Origin: Apus apus
Taxonomy: Eukaryota > Chordata > Aves > Apodiformes > Apodidae
Length of the DNA stretch: 64,000 bases
Direction of reading: 5' to 3'
Assembly: GCF_020740795.1 (NCBI RefSeq)
Contig: NC_067291.1
Span: forward strand, 18,385,780 to 18,449,779
A program made the position numbers and the translations under genes. Below, one piece after another: positions 1-43,188 of this stretch. The notes beneath the pieces were generated by a model. It saw nothing but the letters and a program-made list of their open reading frames with translations, ran no database searches and had not been told where the DNA came from. Each line of letters begins with the position of its first letter. Positions within the stretch are counted from its first letter, which is position 1.

Positions 1-910
1 CTTCTTCCTTCTCAGCGGAGGCTGAAAAGGCCCTTTGTTCTCAGGCTGAACACCTGGAGAGTGTTATCAGCCGTGGCCTCTTCCATGGGGACCAGGGGAA
101 CTGGCCTGGCTTCTGCTTGCTTTCTTTTCCCATCCTAAAATGAACAGCCTCACTCCAAAGAGTCTTCAGACAACCTCGAGGAGGTGACACCTCTGTAGAG
201 AATGGAGAGCAAGCTTTGGCCATTACCATGTCTTTCTGGAGAAACTGGTGATGTTGGTGGGCAAGGGCTGATATGCTGCACAGGCATCCTGGGCACATGG
301 TTGGAAACCACACTCCGAGTACAAGGTGGAACTGTTGGCTGGCGTGAGGAGCAGGGCATCTGCCTGATGTGACCCAGGACAAGACTGCATAGCAGGCTGG
401 CCCTGGGCACAGCTTTCAGCTCTTTCCATAGAGTCAGCAGCACTTCTGTTTGTGTCCATGAACAGACAGTGAGACCCACATCTGCTCGCAAACTCAAAGA
501 AACACAACTCATCCAACCCAGGAGGTAATTCCCTGAGGGAATTTTCATCCACCTGACAGTAGTGGAGCTGCACAGTGAAACCACCATTGCCGGGCACATC
601 AGCTTCAAAAATTTGAAGTATTTTCATTCTTTCTCTGCATTTTACATGATTAAAAGAAAAACTTGCATGGAGGAGGAAGGCTGGAGAGTCAGAAAGCAGG
701 ATCTGCCATGGGGTAACGTGGAGAGCTGCCTGCACCTGCTGAGTCTGTGCTGGGGCTGTGAGAATGTCACCAGTGGCTTCAGTGGAAATTGTATTTGTAA
801 CCTATCTGTTACTTAGCAGGTGCAGGCTTATGGGCCTTTCCCTCCATGTTGATTTTCTAGGAAAGTCAGAGGCTGGACAGCCCACGTCACAGACAAACAA
901 ACAACAAAAA

Positions 911-934
911 CAAGAGAAAGAGAGAGAGAGAAAA
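911..934. repeat. GA-rich simple repeat
   Basis: Purine run dominated by AG dinucleotides, directly visible. No function is implied. Confidence 0.8.
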
Positions 935-1716
935 TGTCTTTCTTTTTCCTTGATGATCCAGATAAAATACTGACTTCTACAAAGGGGGATTTCAGCAAGG
1001 CCTCATCACAAGATGCACAGCTCTGTGAAGTGTTTGTTCTGAGATAGTTCTGCCAAACACTGAGAGCAAATTGCATAATATGTGAAGGGGCAGAGCAGGG
1101 CTGTGCTTCTTCCTCTGCAGTGGCAGTTCAGGGTTAATGTCATGGGTTCTTCCATACAAGATGGAATCGCTTCCATCTTCTTTCGGCTGTAGCAGTGAAA
1201 GAGCAAACATTTCCAAGGGTTCAGATTAGCTGAGTCCCTGTGAGGTTCAGATAAATGGACAAACAAACATCTTGCAAAAGTCTTACCTGGAATAAAATAC
1301 AATTTCTGTATTCATGTTCAGGCAGTTTATAGCAAACAAGCCACTTTAAACCCTGTCCAGACAGCAGAACCAGCGCTCCCATGACTTCATGTTTGCATGC
1401 CTTTCTAATATTCTTCCCTTTCTTCCTCAAAAAGGGAAAATTTCCAGATTTGTTCCTTTTAACTTTGTTTGTGGTAGTACTCTTGACAGAAGGACTTAGT
1501 GTCTATTTAATGTCTTTGCAAGGAAAAGGGAGAAACTTCTCGGTTACATGAAAGTTTGTATCAAAATTCAAGAATCAGGATTAATTATAGGAGACTTGCC
1601 TTGCATCATTCAGTGTGTTTGAATAGCTTTAAAGATTAAGCAGATCCAGGGCCTAACAGAACCAGAGCCAGTAAGACAATAGCTGAGATTTTCCTTTGAA
1701 ACAAAATATACAGGTG

Positions 1717-1745
1717 GTTTCTGTGAGTTTCTGTGAGTTTCTGTG
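1717..1745. repeat. Short tandem repeat, unit GTTTCTGTGA
   Basis: Two full and one partial copy of a 10-bp unit lie in direct succession. The copies are identical, which suggests a recent local duplication. Confidence 0.85.
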
Positions 1746-3250
1746 TCTATCTGCCCGGCTTTTTTATTTTTATGTCGTATCCAATATCACAGAACCTGGC
1801 AGTAGAAATCATATAGCAATTTGTGAAAGCTTGTTGCTGTTCTAGATATCATATAGTCTGTTCTACACCAGCAAAGACAAAACCAATGCCTTTTACTCCT
1901 CGAGTTTTCATTCAGAGGATAATGATCTCTGGTAACAAAATATTTGGCAGTGGCATTATTTAAAATGCACAGAGGAAATGTTTGTCCCTAATTCAAGGGC
2001 CTGTGGTCACACAGTCTCTATTCACTTGGTATTTACCAACGAATGCCAACGGCTGATCTGCAACAAGCCCAGGGACAGGGTTAAGTTTATCATGCTCCAT
2101 CCTTAACCCGTCCCGTTGTAAGTGAGAAAAAAAGTAATTACTGAATTTCTTTGTGGCCAGAGAATTCATAAACTGTGTGTTATACCCAGCAGGCTGTAAT
2201 GGCTCCTTCGGTAAATATCTAATTAAGCGGCTGGGGTGGTTTGGGGGTGGTTGTTTTTTTTCCTTTCACCGCGTACTTTTTGTGTTTTAAAATCCTTTTG
2301 CATGAAACGGCTTCTGGAGTTTTCCAAATTTCTCACACGGACAGAAGAGGGAAGTAAGAGGGGAAAAAAAAAGAGAGAAAGCAAAGGGGAGATTTCAGTC
2401 GTGGGAACGGGAGTCAGAAACGGGGATTTGCGAAGGATAAAGGCAAATCCTGCCCGAAACCGCCAGCTAAAACACCGAAAACCGCGACCTGCCTGGGACA
2501 CTTGGCTGCCCAGAGCGGGAGAAGTAAAACCAGCCCGCCGGGGAGATCCGCGTTTGGGGACTGGGAAGTCGCTCCCCGAAAACCAAAAGCAGTTAAAACC
2601 CCGCGGAGGACACGGCCTGGCGGCGGCCCGTTAGGAAAGCCACGGGCTTGATTTTAATTGTGGGACCTGGGAAGTTTTACCGGGCCCGGCTCGGCATCCT
2701 CCCGCCCGACCCCGGAAACCCCTGTTTTTCACCAAAAAAGCGCTGAGCGGTGTCAGCCGAGAGCACGATCGCGGCTGGTCCGGCTCGGTGATGCCCGGGA
2801 ACGGGGCGAGGGGGAGAAACTGCCCCGAGGGTGAGGGAGAAGAGCTGAGCATCCATCCCACTCCGCTTCTCTCCTTTAGGGGGGATGCTCGGCTTCAGCG
2901 AGGGCGGCGGGGAGGTGAAAAAAGTGCGGGTCTCCGGGTGAGAAGGTGCCCAGGGAAAACTCTGCTCCGGGGGAGCCTCGCTGGGAGCCGCGGGGACGGT
3001 CCCGGACCTTGCCCACATTTTCGGTGCCAGCGGCCACCGCTTCCCCGCAGCATCGCTGCTCCTCCGGGCACCGCGGGAACCCCCCCCTCCCCCGGCCTAA
3101 AACTGGCGGGATTGATCTGGTTTTGTGTTTTGGTGGTTGTAATTTTTTTTAAGTACTATTGTTTGTTTGTTTGTAATCGAGCCACGTCGAGGTGCCGGGG
3201 CTGCGCTGGACGAGGCTGAGCCGGGGTGATGGAGAAGTGCCGACCCCCCG

Positions 3251-3400
3251 CCCCATCCCTGGAAGTGTTCAAGGCCAGGTTGGATGTGGCTTGGAGCAAC
3301 CTGGCCCAATGGGAGGTGTTAATGCCCATGAAAAGGTGTAGGAACTAGATAATCTTCAGGGTCCCTTCTAACCCAAACCATCCCGTGATCCTGTGATCCC
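3251..3400 (+). mobile_element. CR1 LINE 3' tail
   Basis: The stretch matches the familiar 3' end of avian CR1 elements: a segment reading 'ggaagtgttcaaggccaggt', then an 'ggaactagat' block, then 'cccttctaacccaaacca'. It ends in two copies of an 8-bp repeat (gtgatcct, gtgatccc). CR1 elements end in such octamer repeats rather than poly(A), so the 3' terminus is intact. The 5' part is missing, as usual for these truncated insertions. It lies inside the CpG-rich block. Confidence 0.88.
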
Positions 3401-3845
3401 GGCTCAGCCCCGGCCGCCCAACGCACCTGCCCCGGGGATGCGGGTCTCGGCCCGCCGAGATGGAGCCGGGCTGGGGGCGGCTCCTCCCCTGCGCCCTCGA
3501 TCCCTCCTGCCCCTTCTCCCTCGTTAGGAAAGTGTTAGAAAGTTGCTGAAGTGCGAAATGAGCCTGCGAAATCTCGTTGTCCTCATTAAACTCTGACAAG
3601 GAGGGTGACAAGAAGCAGCGGAGGGGAAACAATGCGGGCAGTGTTGGGGAGAGCCCCGCACCGGGGGCAGCCTTTGTGCCCACAAACAAAAGCTCTTGTT
3701 TGCGTGTGTTAAAGTCCATTAAACCACGGCAGCCCCAGGTGCAAACGCCAGTCCGGAGAGGCCGAACCACCTTCGGGGCCCGCTGAGGTTCTGCCCTCCA
3801 AGGCCGGTATTGTCGGGGCTGCGAACGGGCAGCGGGCGGGGGCAC

Positions 3846-3925
3846 GGGGCGGGCGGGGCCTCTTAATGAGGGCCCGGGGCTGGTTCTTCATTAACGGGCA
3901 TGCGATGCAAGCCTATGCAAACCTA
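3846..3925. promoter_or_regulatory. Cluster of homeodomain- and POU-like motifs
   Basis: Within about 80 bases there are TTAATGAG, CATTAACG and ATGCAAACC-type motifs, ending in a long G run just after 3926. Such a group in a CpG-rich noncoding block is compatible with a developmental enhancer. The motifs are short and the call is tentative. Confidence 0.25.
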
Positions 3926-4030
3926 AGGGGGGGGGGGGAATCCGCTCTCTTTTTCCGTGCCCCCAGAGCCATCCGTCCCCCCGCCTCGCCCTGAGTGGAA
4001 GCGAGGGAGGCTGCTGCGGGAGCACCAGGA

Positions 4031-4049
4031 CACAATGTCGCCTATTGTG
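4031..4049. promoter_or_regulatory. Candidate paired SOX site (inverted CACAAT/ATTGTG)
   Basis: CACAAT (4031-4036) and its exact reverse complement ATTGTG (4044-4049) face each other across 7 bases. Inverted ACAAT-type pairs are the known form of dimeric SOXE binding sites, though preferred spacers are usually shorter. Binding is inference. Confidence 0.25.
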
Positions 4050-4300
4050 CTGCTCAGCCCCTCGCTGGAGGGGACACGGGCGGGACCCCGGGGCCGGGGT
4101 GCGGATCCGGTGCGAAGGAGCCCGGCGGATTTGTTGCCGTGATCCGGTTTGTTCCACTGTGGCTCCCGGAGTGCACGTTGGGAGGTTGTGAAGTCACCAA
4201 ATCCTTACAGAAAAGTAGCCCCAAAGGTAGGAGGAGAGCGGTTTTCCAGCACCTAAAACAGCCGCATTAAACCTAAAAAAAATAAAAGAGGTGCAGAAGA

Positions 4301-7300
4301 GAAGGACGGTGCGGAGACTCGCCACGGAAGGAGCCTTGCACAGGTCAAAGTCTATGAAAACAACCTCTCCGCAGAGTTAGCGTTTCGTATGCCTGGCAAG
4401 GCGCTTTGTCCAAGCAAAAGCATTTCCAGGTTCTGTTACAACAAGCCCACATCCCTTTATCCCCAGTGGGTCTGCCTGGGATCTGCCCCACGGCTATTTT
4501 AAAATGTGCTGTTAATAACAATTCATTACAGTTGATAGAATTGGCAGACTTGCCTTTTATTTTGCAATTAGACGTAAAGGCTTTGCTCTGGCAAATGCTG
4601 TGCTCTGTAAGCATGGGAGTAGCTCTGCTGAAGTCACCTGGGGCTGCTCATGTGCTTGACATTAAGCCTGTGCGAGTCTGCAGGATCAAGGTCTGAGGCG
4701 GCATCTTCTTGAAGGGTATTTGTTTACCTGCTCTGTTCTGTATTTTCTAGACTCGTGGCTGTGCCCTGCAACACCATTTCTCTGGGAAGACCTGAAGTGG
4801 CTGGAGTCAGCTGGGCACAGCTCACAAGCAGCAGGATGAAGCCCAGCAATTCTACCCTTAAACAAAACTCCTTTGCAGGAGCTTGATTCGGGAAGACGTT
4901 ACGGGACTGGGTACGTTGCATTGCAAAGTGTTCAGCTCTGCAAGTCTGTGTGTACTGAGGCGTTAATGCAGAATTGTTGGGCACTGGGCCCAGAACAGAT
5001 GTGAGGATGAGTGAGAGCAGAGATGGGGAGGAAGGAGCAGGAGAAGAAAAGCCCATTTTTGCTCCTCAACTCCTGACTAGGCAACCACCGCTTCCAAAAC
5101 CTGGGCAGCAGCCCCAAACGTCTCTTATCAGGAGAAGGTAGGAAGCAACGTGATCTGTGGAGAAAACAAACATATTTGTTTTTTTCGTTTGCCAATCCCG
5201 CAGACAATAGCTGCTTGTAGGCAAATAATCCCCAGGTCTGCCTGGCTAGATCAATGCAGGGAGTGGTTCCCATCTGCTCGGTGGTGCCAGACACGCTGAA
5301 AGGTTTTGTAACGAAACAGGTCCTTGAACTTCTTCACAGCACAGACACTATCTTAGTAGGTTATCACGCACTTGCTTCTGTTTCTGCTCCCACTCTCCTC
5401 ATCTTCCAGTGCTAGGCCTGGCAGGGAGAAGTGAAGGCAAAAGGAAATAGAAGCTGTTTTGATATAAAAGGCTTCAAAATGTTCAGCTGTTTGTTATTTC
5501 CTTGCCACTAACTTCTCCAATTTACTTTTGGAGATGGGCAAGCTAAAGGGAAAGCGAGTCTGTGCACACTCCCAGCTTAACACCTATGATATGCATGAAG
5601 AAAATGAATTTGGGGATTTTTCTTCATGAAGTAATGACAGTGCTAAGTGTAAAAAGGCTATGTTTTGTCTTGAGCTAGCAAAGTCCTGCTTTGCATCGTA
5701 AAGTCATATTTAGGATTTAAATTGCTTACACAAATAGCATCCCACAGTACCTCAAATATCTTTGCCTTTACTGACAGGTTTTGTGGAGGTGGAGAGGAAT
5801 GGGAAAAGGAACCTTTCCTAGCCCCAGATGTCTTAAAATGGAAGTTTTAACCTGTAGGGCATGAGAAGGGTGACAGAAATACTGGGAGTGGCGAGTTCAT
5901 GGGGTGAGACTGCTTCCAACTCCAAGATACATCCATTGCATACAACCCTTCTCCACTAATGTCATTCAGCACAGCCCAAATAAGGTTGGATTAACTTAAA
6001 AAAACTCCATGCAATGCATATGGTTTCCACAGGATCTTCAGGGCAGTGTGATCTTTGCAACATCTTCCACAGCTGAAGGCAGCAGTTCAGTTAGCACCAT
6101 TTCTCCTCCTTGTTTTATTTGGCAGCTGATCAGGTTTGGCTTCAACGAACTCAGCAAAAACCTGTGTAAAAGCCAAATTTTAAGCAGCAGTAATTGCCAT
6201 TAGATGGTTACAGAACTGCTTAGACAGGTAAATAAGCAAATAGGTGCCATTTTTACTAAACAGTTTCTTCCAATGGGACTTCTTCTCCATCTTTTTATTC
6301 TCTGTGTCTGGAATAAAGAAACCAGCCCAGTAAGAGAGGACCAAGGTTGAGGGTGCTCACTAGATCCCATTTGTTCCTGGGGGCTGGAATGGATCTTGAC
6401 ATTTTTGCAGCCTGAAAATATTTGGAAAAACAAAGCAAAACCAAACCTGCTGGCAAAGCACTGTCTCTGTCCCTTCAGATGGCCAGCCCATATCAGTTGA
6501 ACAGTCTGGAGGGAGCCTGTAAAATGGCAGCCATACCACAGTTCAACCCATCCTGCTGCTAACTCATTTCATGGTGAATTTGATCAAGAGTGATGAAATT
6601 TATATCTAAGTTTGCACAGAAAAATGAACACACACCCTGGAAAACTACCCACAGAAAACAAAGTTACAGGAATTGTAGATTTACAAAATCTGGCACAGAA
6701 AACCAAGAACATTCCCAGATTGAAGTCACTAGGGAGGAATTCCCAGGCATCTGGGTGTTTAGGTGGGAAATCTTAGAGGTGACTCACATCAGGAACCCAG
6801 AATTATGAAGACCCTTTTTTTAATTCATCACTGACTGCCTGCTTTCCTCACTGGGTCAGCATCCTCTCCAAATAACTGGGGAAGGAAATGCTGCATGTGG
6901 AAAGCTCAGATACTGCTGTCATGAGCACCAGGGAAAAATCATAAGGAAAATCATAATTTTGTGCCCAAAACACAGTTTGAATAGCAAGCAGTGAAAAGCC
7001 CCATTGCTAAACATTGAAGAGGAGAAGAAACAATGAGGGGAACTGCTCTCTCAGGAGCAGCAGCTGTTGCCAACGTGGAGTGAGGGGGTGCCCTTAGGAA
7101 AAGGACATGGATAACTCAATCACACCTCATCAGGTGGTGCAAAACCAGGCAATTTCTGGTCACTCCTGGCTGTTGAGTGCTGGAGTGTCCAGCCTCAGTA
7201 GCCTTCTAGAGTATATTATTTCACACACACTTTATGTGCTTTGGGGTGTATGTGAAATAAGCAGAAGCTTTGGCTCTGTACCATGTTAACTGCTTTACAC

Positions 7301-10300
7301 AGCTATGGGACTTCTGGTCAGCTTGCAGTGTGGGCTGAGGTCTAGATGCAAAATATCATTGAAATATCAACTGATCAATGAGTGTAGCAGCTCCCAATGG
7401 CTGCACCACTGCTGACTAGGCTGGGGCAAACTGTGGTCTGGAAGGTGAAGATCTGTCGTCCCCCCCCCCACCATGGCCAACTCTGTCTTCATCTATGGGG
7501 CAGGATGCCAAAGTGGTCTAGAACCATCATGCTCTCTGGAGATGCCTTCACTGATCCTCTGAACCTGGATCCTCTGGCACAGACAGACTGGCACAGAATA
7601 GCATGGTCAGGTCTAATTCATGGTGGCAGATTTAAGAGCACCTATGTCTGCCCCAACAGAGGAAAGCCCATCCTTGTGCTGGCAGGGGGGAGCTGGGACA
7701 CTTGCAGCCTAGAAACTCCCCAGCAAGATGGGACTCTGCAGAGAAGCCCAGTGCCAGGGAATTCCTAGCTACCCCAGTCAGTGCTGCAGGTTTGGGATGC
7801 ACGTTGCAGGCATCTTCACAAACACTGCTGCAACAGGGTGAGCCTGGCAGCGTGATTCAGTAGGAACATGACCTGTCATTAACAGATGCTTTTCCTCTTA
7901 CGTCTGTTTCTGACACATTTATCAACTGTTACAGACTTGGGTAAACTCCATTTTTTCAGTGCTTCTATTGGAATGGTGGCATGGCCCTCCTGGAGCATGG
8001 GAATGGATATAAAATGTCCCTCACTTGTTCCAACTAGGGCTCTGCTGTTGCTTCTAGGGCATCTCCTGCTGAGCTCACCATTCAGAACTCTGGAGGAAGG
8101 AGAGTTTCCACCCCTGTGGATCTGATAAAGCACCAGCAAGAGAGGACACATCTCCTGAGGCTGGTGGAGTTGTTCCTGTTTATGGTAGGACAGAGTTTGC
8201 CCAACAAGTGACCAGTCAGTGTCCACAAAACTATGTGATGGTGGAATGCTTTGTTACTCTTCTTGTGACGTTACTAAGGGGAATGTTGCACGCAGCTATG
8301 TATGCATGTTGGTTAGAGTTCAGGATTTCAGCTCATTCATATGTCACTGACTCACAATTCATTCCCTTCATGCAGCCTTTGAAAAGCCTTATGCACCCCC
8401 AAGCCCTGCATGTGGAAATTCTGCCTTAGATACATCTCACACTACAACAGCATGAACTCAAAGAAGCAATAGTGCCTAAATTAATTCTCCTAGGAATGTC
8501 TTGTAAAAAAGTCTTACTCATGAGAGATAAGAGACAAAGTCATTCCACACAAGACAACCCACTGGAATGACTCTTTGGACACTGCTTGGCCTGGAACTTG
8601 TTATTCATCTTTCTCCTCTTCCAGATATTTTGTTCTCTAATTACATGAGAACTTTCCACTTCAGCTGAGGTTTCTGTGGGCAAAATACAGACAGAAATGG
8701 AGAAATTCTACCATTCTGACCTCTGTAGCAATTTCTTCCTCACTCCCTGATATTTGAGCTACCAAGTTATTGCCCATAGTGTTGTGATACGTTATGGTAA
8801 AAGAAAAATGGCAAATTATAAGAGGCCAAATAAAGCTCTGTTGCCAGACCATGCCATTGGCCCTAGGGTGGATCAGGAGCCATGACTTTTCCAGAGAGAA
8901 CAGACAGAAATGTCTTCCATCTCCAGCAATACATAGTTGCTGTATCCAGTCAGTCCCCTTGTAGTTTCATTCATGACATCTAAGGAGAGCCTGGATACAA
9001 ACTCCTCTTTACTGGGATTAGGAATATGTCAGGATTTGGTTAAGAAATTCTTCTAGTTTTGATGCTTTTGTGGGAAATAGCAACTGGGCAGTTAAAAATG
9101 GACAGCTTAGAAATGAACATTTATGCTGCTGAAATGTATCTATTTGCTGAGAATGCTCAATGGATTCTGCCACTGCATACAAGGATATTCCCACAAATTA
9201 TTTGTAACTGAAGCACCTTCCCACCTGAAGAGAAGATTTCATCTTGTTCCTGCTCAGCAGGATGAGTCCTTCAGTACTGACAGGTCAGTAGGAATCAGTT
9301 TGGTGATTTGTCTGGTGAAGTTACATAGAGGAAATCTTCCTCTGTGTTATTGGCAGCTCTCAGGAACCAAGCACCATCAGGTAGGTTTTCGCCTGGGCAG
9401 GGGACCTCCAAGAATATCCTGCAAGCTGCAGGAAGTGAGGTTTGATTCATCAGTGGTACTTTCCCTTCTGAGTCAGCACAAACTCGTTCGCTGCTGTGAT
9501 ATCACAGGCAATCTGCCTCTGGAAGCACTGACTATTTTTAAGCATTCTGACAGCAAAGTGCTGACTATTGCTGGGGATTACAGATCCTGTGAAACATTTT
9601 GGAAGATAACTTCTGGCACCTTGCCACTTGTTATATGGAAAATATGTTGTATTATCTTCCATGTGTGTGTGGGTGTAAGGGTGTCCTGGCCTCTGGCCTG
9701 CGAAGACTTACACATATTTTATTCAGAATGAAGTTAAGCAACACATAATGAACTTGCTCAGGCGCAGAGCCTGGAGCTGTCACTTTAGACATGTTCCATA
9801 CTCTTCAGGACTTCTTGAAAGACTGCATCTTTCTCTGTGTTCAGAGTATGCTACTATGAACACCGTGCTGGATGTTGACTGTGTGGGACACAAGCATGTT
9901 GGTTACATTGTAGGAAGTTTCAGTTGAAGAGTCTGGTCCTATCCCAGTAGGCTGAAGTGCTTTGACTGGGAGAGTCAAACTGAGGTGGTCAAACTGGTCC
10001 CAGGCTCATGTGTGCTCATAGGATGTGGAGGAGCTGCTGTCTGACGTTTGGGGTTATGCTTCCTCCTTTCCTCCTTGATCATTCCTGGTAAGCTCTGCAG
10101 AGGCACCGAGTGACGGATGGGGTGTAGCAGGTTGGGGTAAGGAAATCAGGGCACCAGAAGTACCACAGAAAGGACCTTGTAACCATCAGTAGAGTGTAAC
10201 ATAACAAGTGAGGGGGGAGCCTTCCAGACAGTCTGCTCCTCTTCCCGCCTGGGGAAGAAGGGGATTATTCCCATGGGGATTCATGCGAGCACCCTCTTGT

Positions 10301-10440
10301 GACAGACCTCTGGGCAGGTTTCAGTGGGACACGGAGGCAGAAGGCAGTGGGGGGCATGTCCTCCCAGCCGGGAAGAACCCAGGGTGCTTGCTGCCCTGCT
10401 CCCTGAATCCCGGCGGGTGGGAACAGGGACCCGTCCTTCG
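4301..10440. other. Upstream intergenic DNA, no gene recognised
   Basis: Ordinary CpG-poor DNA before the ALDH1A3 island. I find no exon with a recognisable domain, no tRNA-like fold and no clear transposon. Visible items are a perfect 11-bp inverted repeat at 5594-5628, a C run near 7451-7460, and a + strand open frame of 202 codons at 9123-9731. That frame resembles no protein I know and is within what chance allows in a window this size. Confidence 0.6.
5594..5628. repeat. Perfect 11-bp inverted repeat
   Basis: CATGAAGAAAA (5594-5604) is exactly complementary to TTTTCTTCATG (5618-5628), with a 13-base loop. It could form a hairpin or be a symmetric protein site. No terminator or RNA gene is implied. 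Confidence 0.8.
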
Positions 10441-10463
10441 CTGCCCTCGCCGAGAGCGAAGCC

Positions 10464-10508
10464 CTGACTGACGGACGGACTGACTGACGACTGACTGACT
10501 GACTGACA
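10464..10508. repeat. GACT/GACG simple repeat
   Basis: An impure tetranucleotide run (GACT with GACG interruptions) at the upstream edge of the ALDH1A3 CpG island, just before the GC-rich minisatellite. Confidence 0.85.
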
Positions 10509-10686
10509 GCCTCCCTGACAGCCTCCTCCACAGCGGAGAGACCCGCAGCCCTGCGGGCCTCCCGCCATCGCAGCCCTGCGGGGTCCCTGAGGGAGCTGTG
10601 CGGGGGGACCTGAGGGGAGCTGTGCGGGGGGACCTGTGGGGAATGCTGCAGGAATGGCTGAGGGAGTCGCTGCGGGCAGCCCTGTG

Positions 10687-10980
10687 GGGAGCCCCGCCAG
10701 CAGCCGTGCGGGGAGCGGTGCGGGAGCCCCGCCAGCCGCCGTGCAGGCGCGGTGCGGGAGCCCCGGGGAGCCCCGCCAGCCGCCGTGCGGGAGCGGTGCG
10801 GGGAGTCCCGCCACCAGCCATGCGGGGCGCGGTGCGGGAGCCCCGCCAGCCGCCGTGCGGGAGCGGTGCGGGGAGCCCCGCCAGCCGCCGTGCGGGAGCG
10901 GTGCGGGGAGTCCCGCCACCAGCCATGCGGGGCGCGGTGCGGGAGCCCCGGGGAGCCCCGCCAGCCGCCGCGCGGGGCGG
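10687..10980. repeat. GC-rich minisatellite, 35-bp unit with 105-bp higher-order period
   Basis: About eight copies of a unit beginning GGGAGCCCCGCCAGCC start near 10687, 10722, 10766, 10801, 10836, 10871, 10906 and 10951. Extra 10-base stubs of the unit start sit at 10756 and 10941. Two unit types occur: an A type, and a B type with TCCCGCCACCAGCCATG. The order A-B-A then A-B gives a 105-bp higher-order period. 105 is divisible by three, so several frames stay open. Degenerate relatives extend upstream to about 10580. The array ends some 110 bases before the TATA-like element. Confidence 0.9.
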
Positions 10981-11151
10981 GGCGGGGCGGTGCGGGGCGC
11001 GGTGCCTCGCTGGGGCGGCGCCGCCCGTTACCTGCGGGCCGCGCGGCGGGGCGGGGCGGGGCGCGGGGCGGGGCGCCCGGCGCGCGCCGCATTTAAGGCG
11101 GTGCGGCGGGGCGGCCGGGGCAGAGGGCGGCGCGGGCTTGACGGCGCCGCC

Positions 11152-43188
<32,037 letters not shown>

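Larger units (their letters stand above)
1..2150. other. Upstream intergenic DNA, no gene recognised
   Basis: CpG-poor sequence with no recognisable coding exon or RNA gene. It holds a short GA-rich run near 911-934 and a 10-bp tandem repeat at 1717-1745. A minus-strand open frame at 223-735 (170 codons) has no recognised domain and no supporting splice context, so I do not call it a gene. Confidence 0.6.
2200..4300. promoter_or_regulatory. Orphan CpG-rich block upstream of ALDH1A3
   Basis: CpG density rises sharply here, most clearly at about 2400-3250, 3420-3520 and 3780-4160, against CpG-poor flanks. This looks like an unmethylated island, hence a promoter or strong enhancer, about 7 kb before the ALDH1A3 start. 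No protein exon is recognisable on either strand. A possible + strand splice donor (CAAAG then GTAGGA) lies near 4220, so the block could start a noncoding transcript or an alternative upstream exon. The open frames within it are what high-GC DNA gives by chance. Function is inference. Confidence 0.5.

Noticed and set aside
223-735. Minus-strand open frame of 170 codons
   Set aside because: No recognisable domain, no CpG promoter or splice context, and other overlapping frames are also open. Chance is the simpler reading.
4343-4356. AGGTCAAAGTCTAT as a retinoic acid response element
   Set aside because: Only one half-site matches; the second departs too far from AGGTCA to support a nuclear-receptor site.
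9123-9731. Plus-strand open frame of 202 codons before the ALDH1A3 promoter
   Set aside because: It resembles no known protein, and a frame this long is expected about once by chance over six frames of 64 kb.
10265-11092. Long minus-strand frames (up to 275 codons) rich in Arg, Pro and Gly across the promoter
   Set aside because: They are created by the minisatellite, whose 105-bp period keeps several frames open, and by the GC-rich composition.
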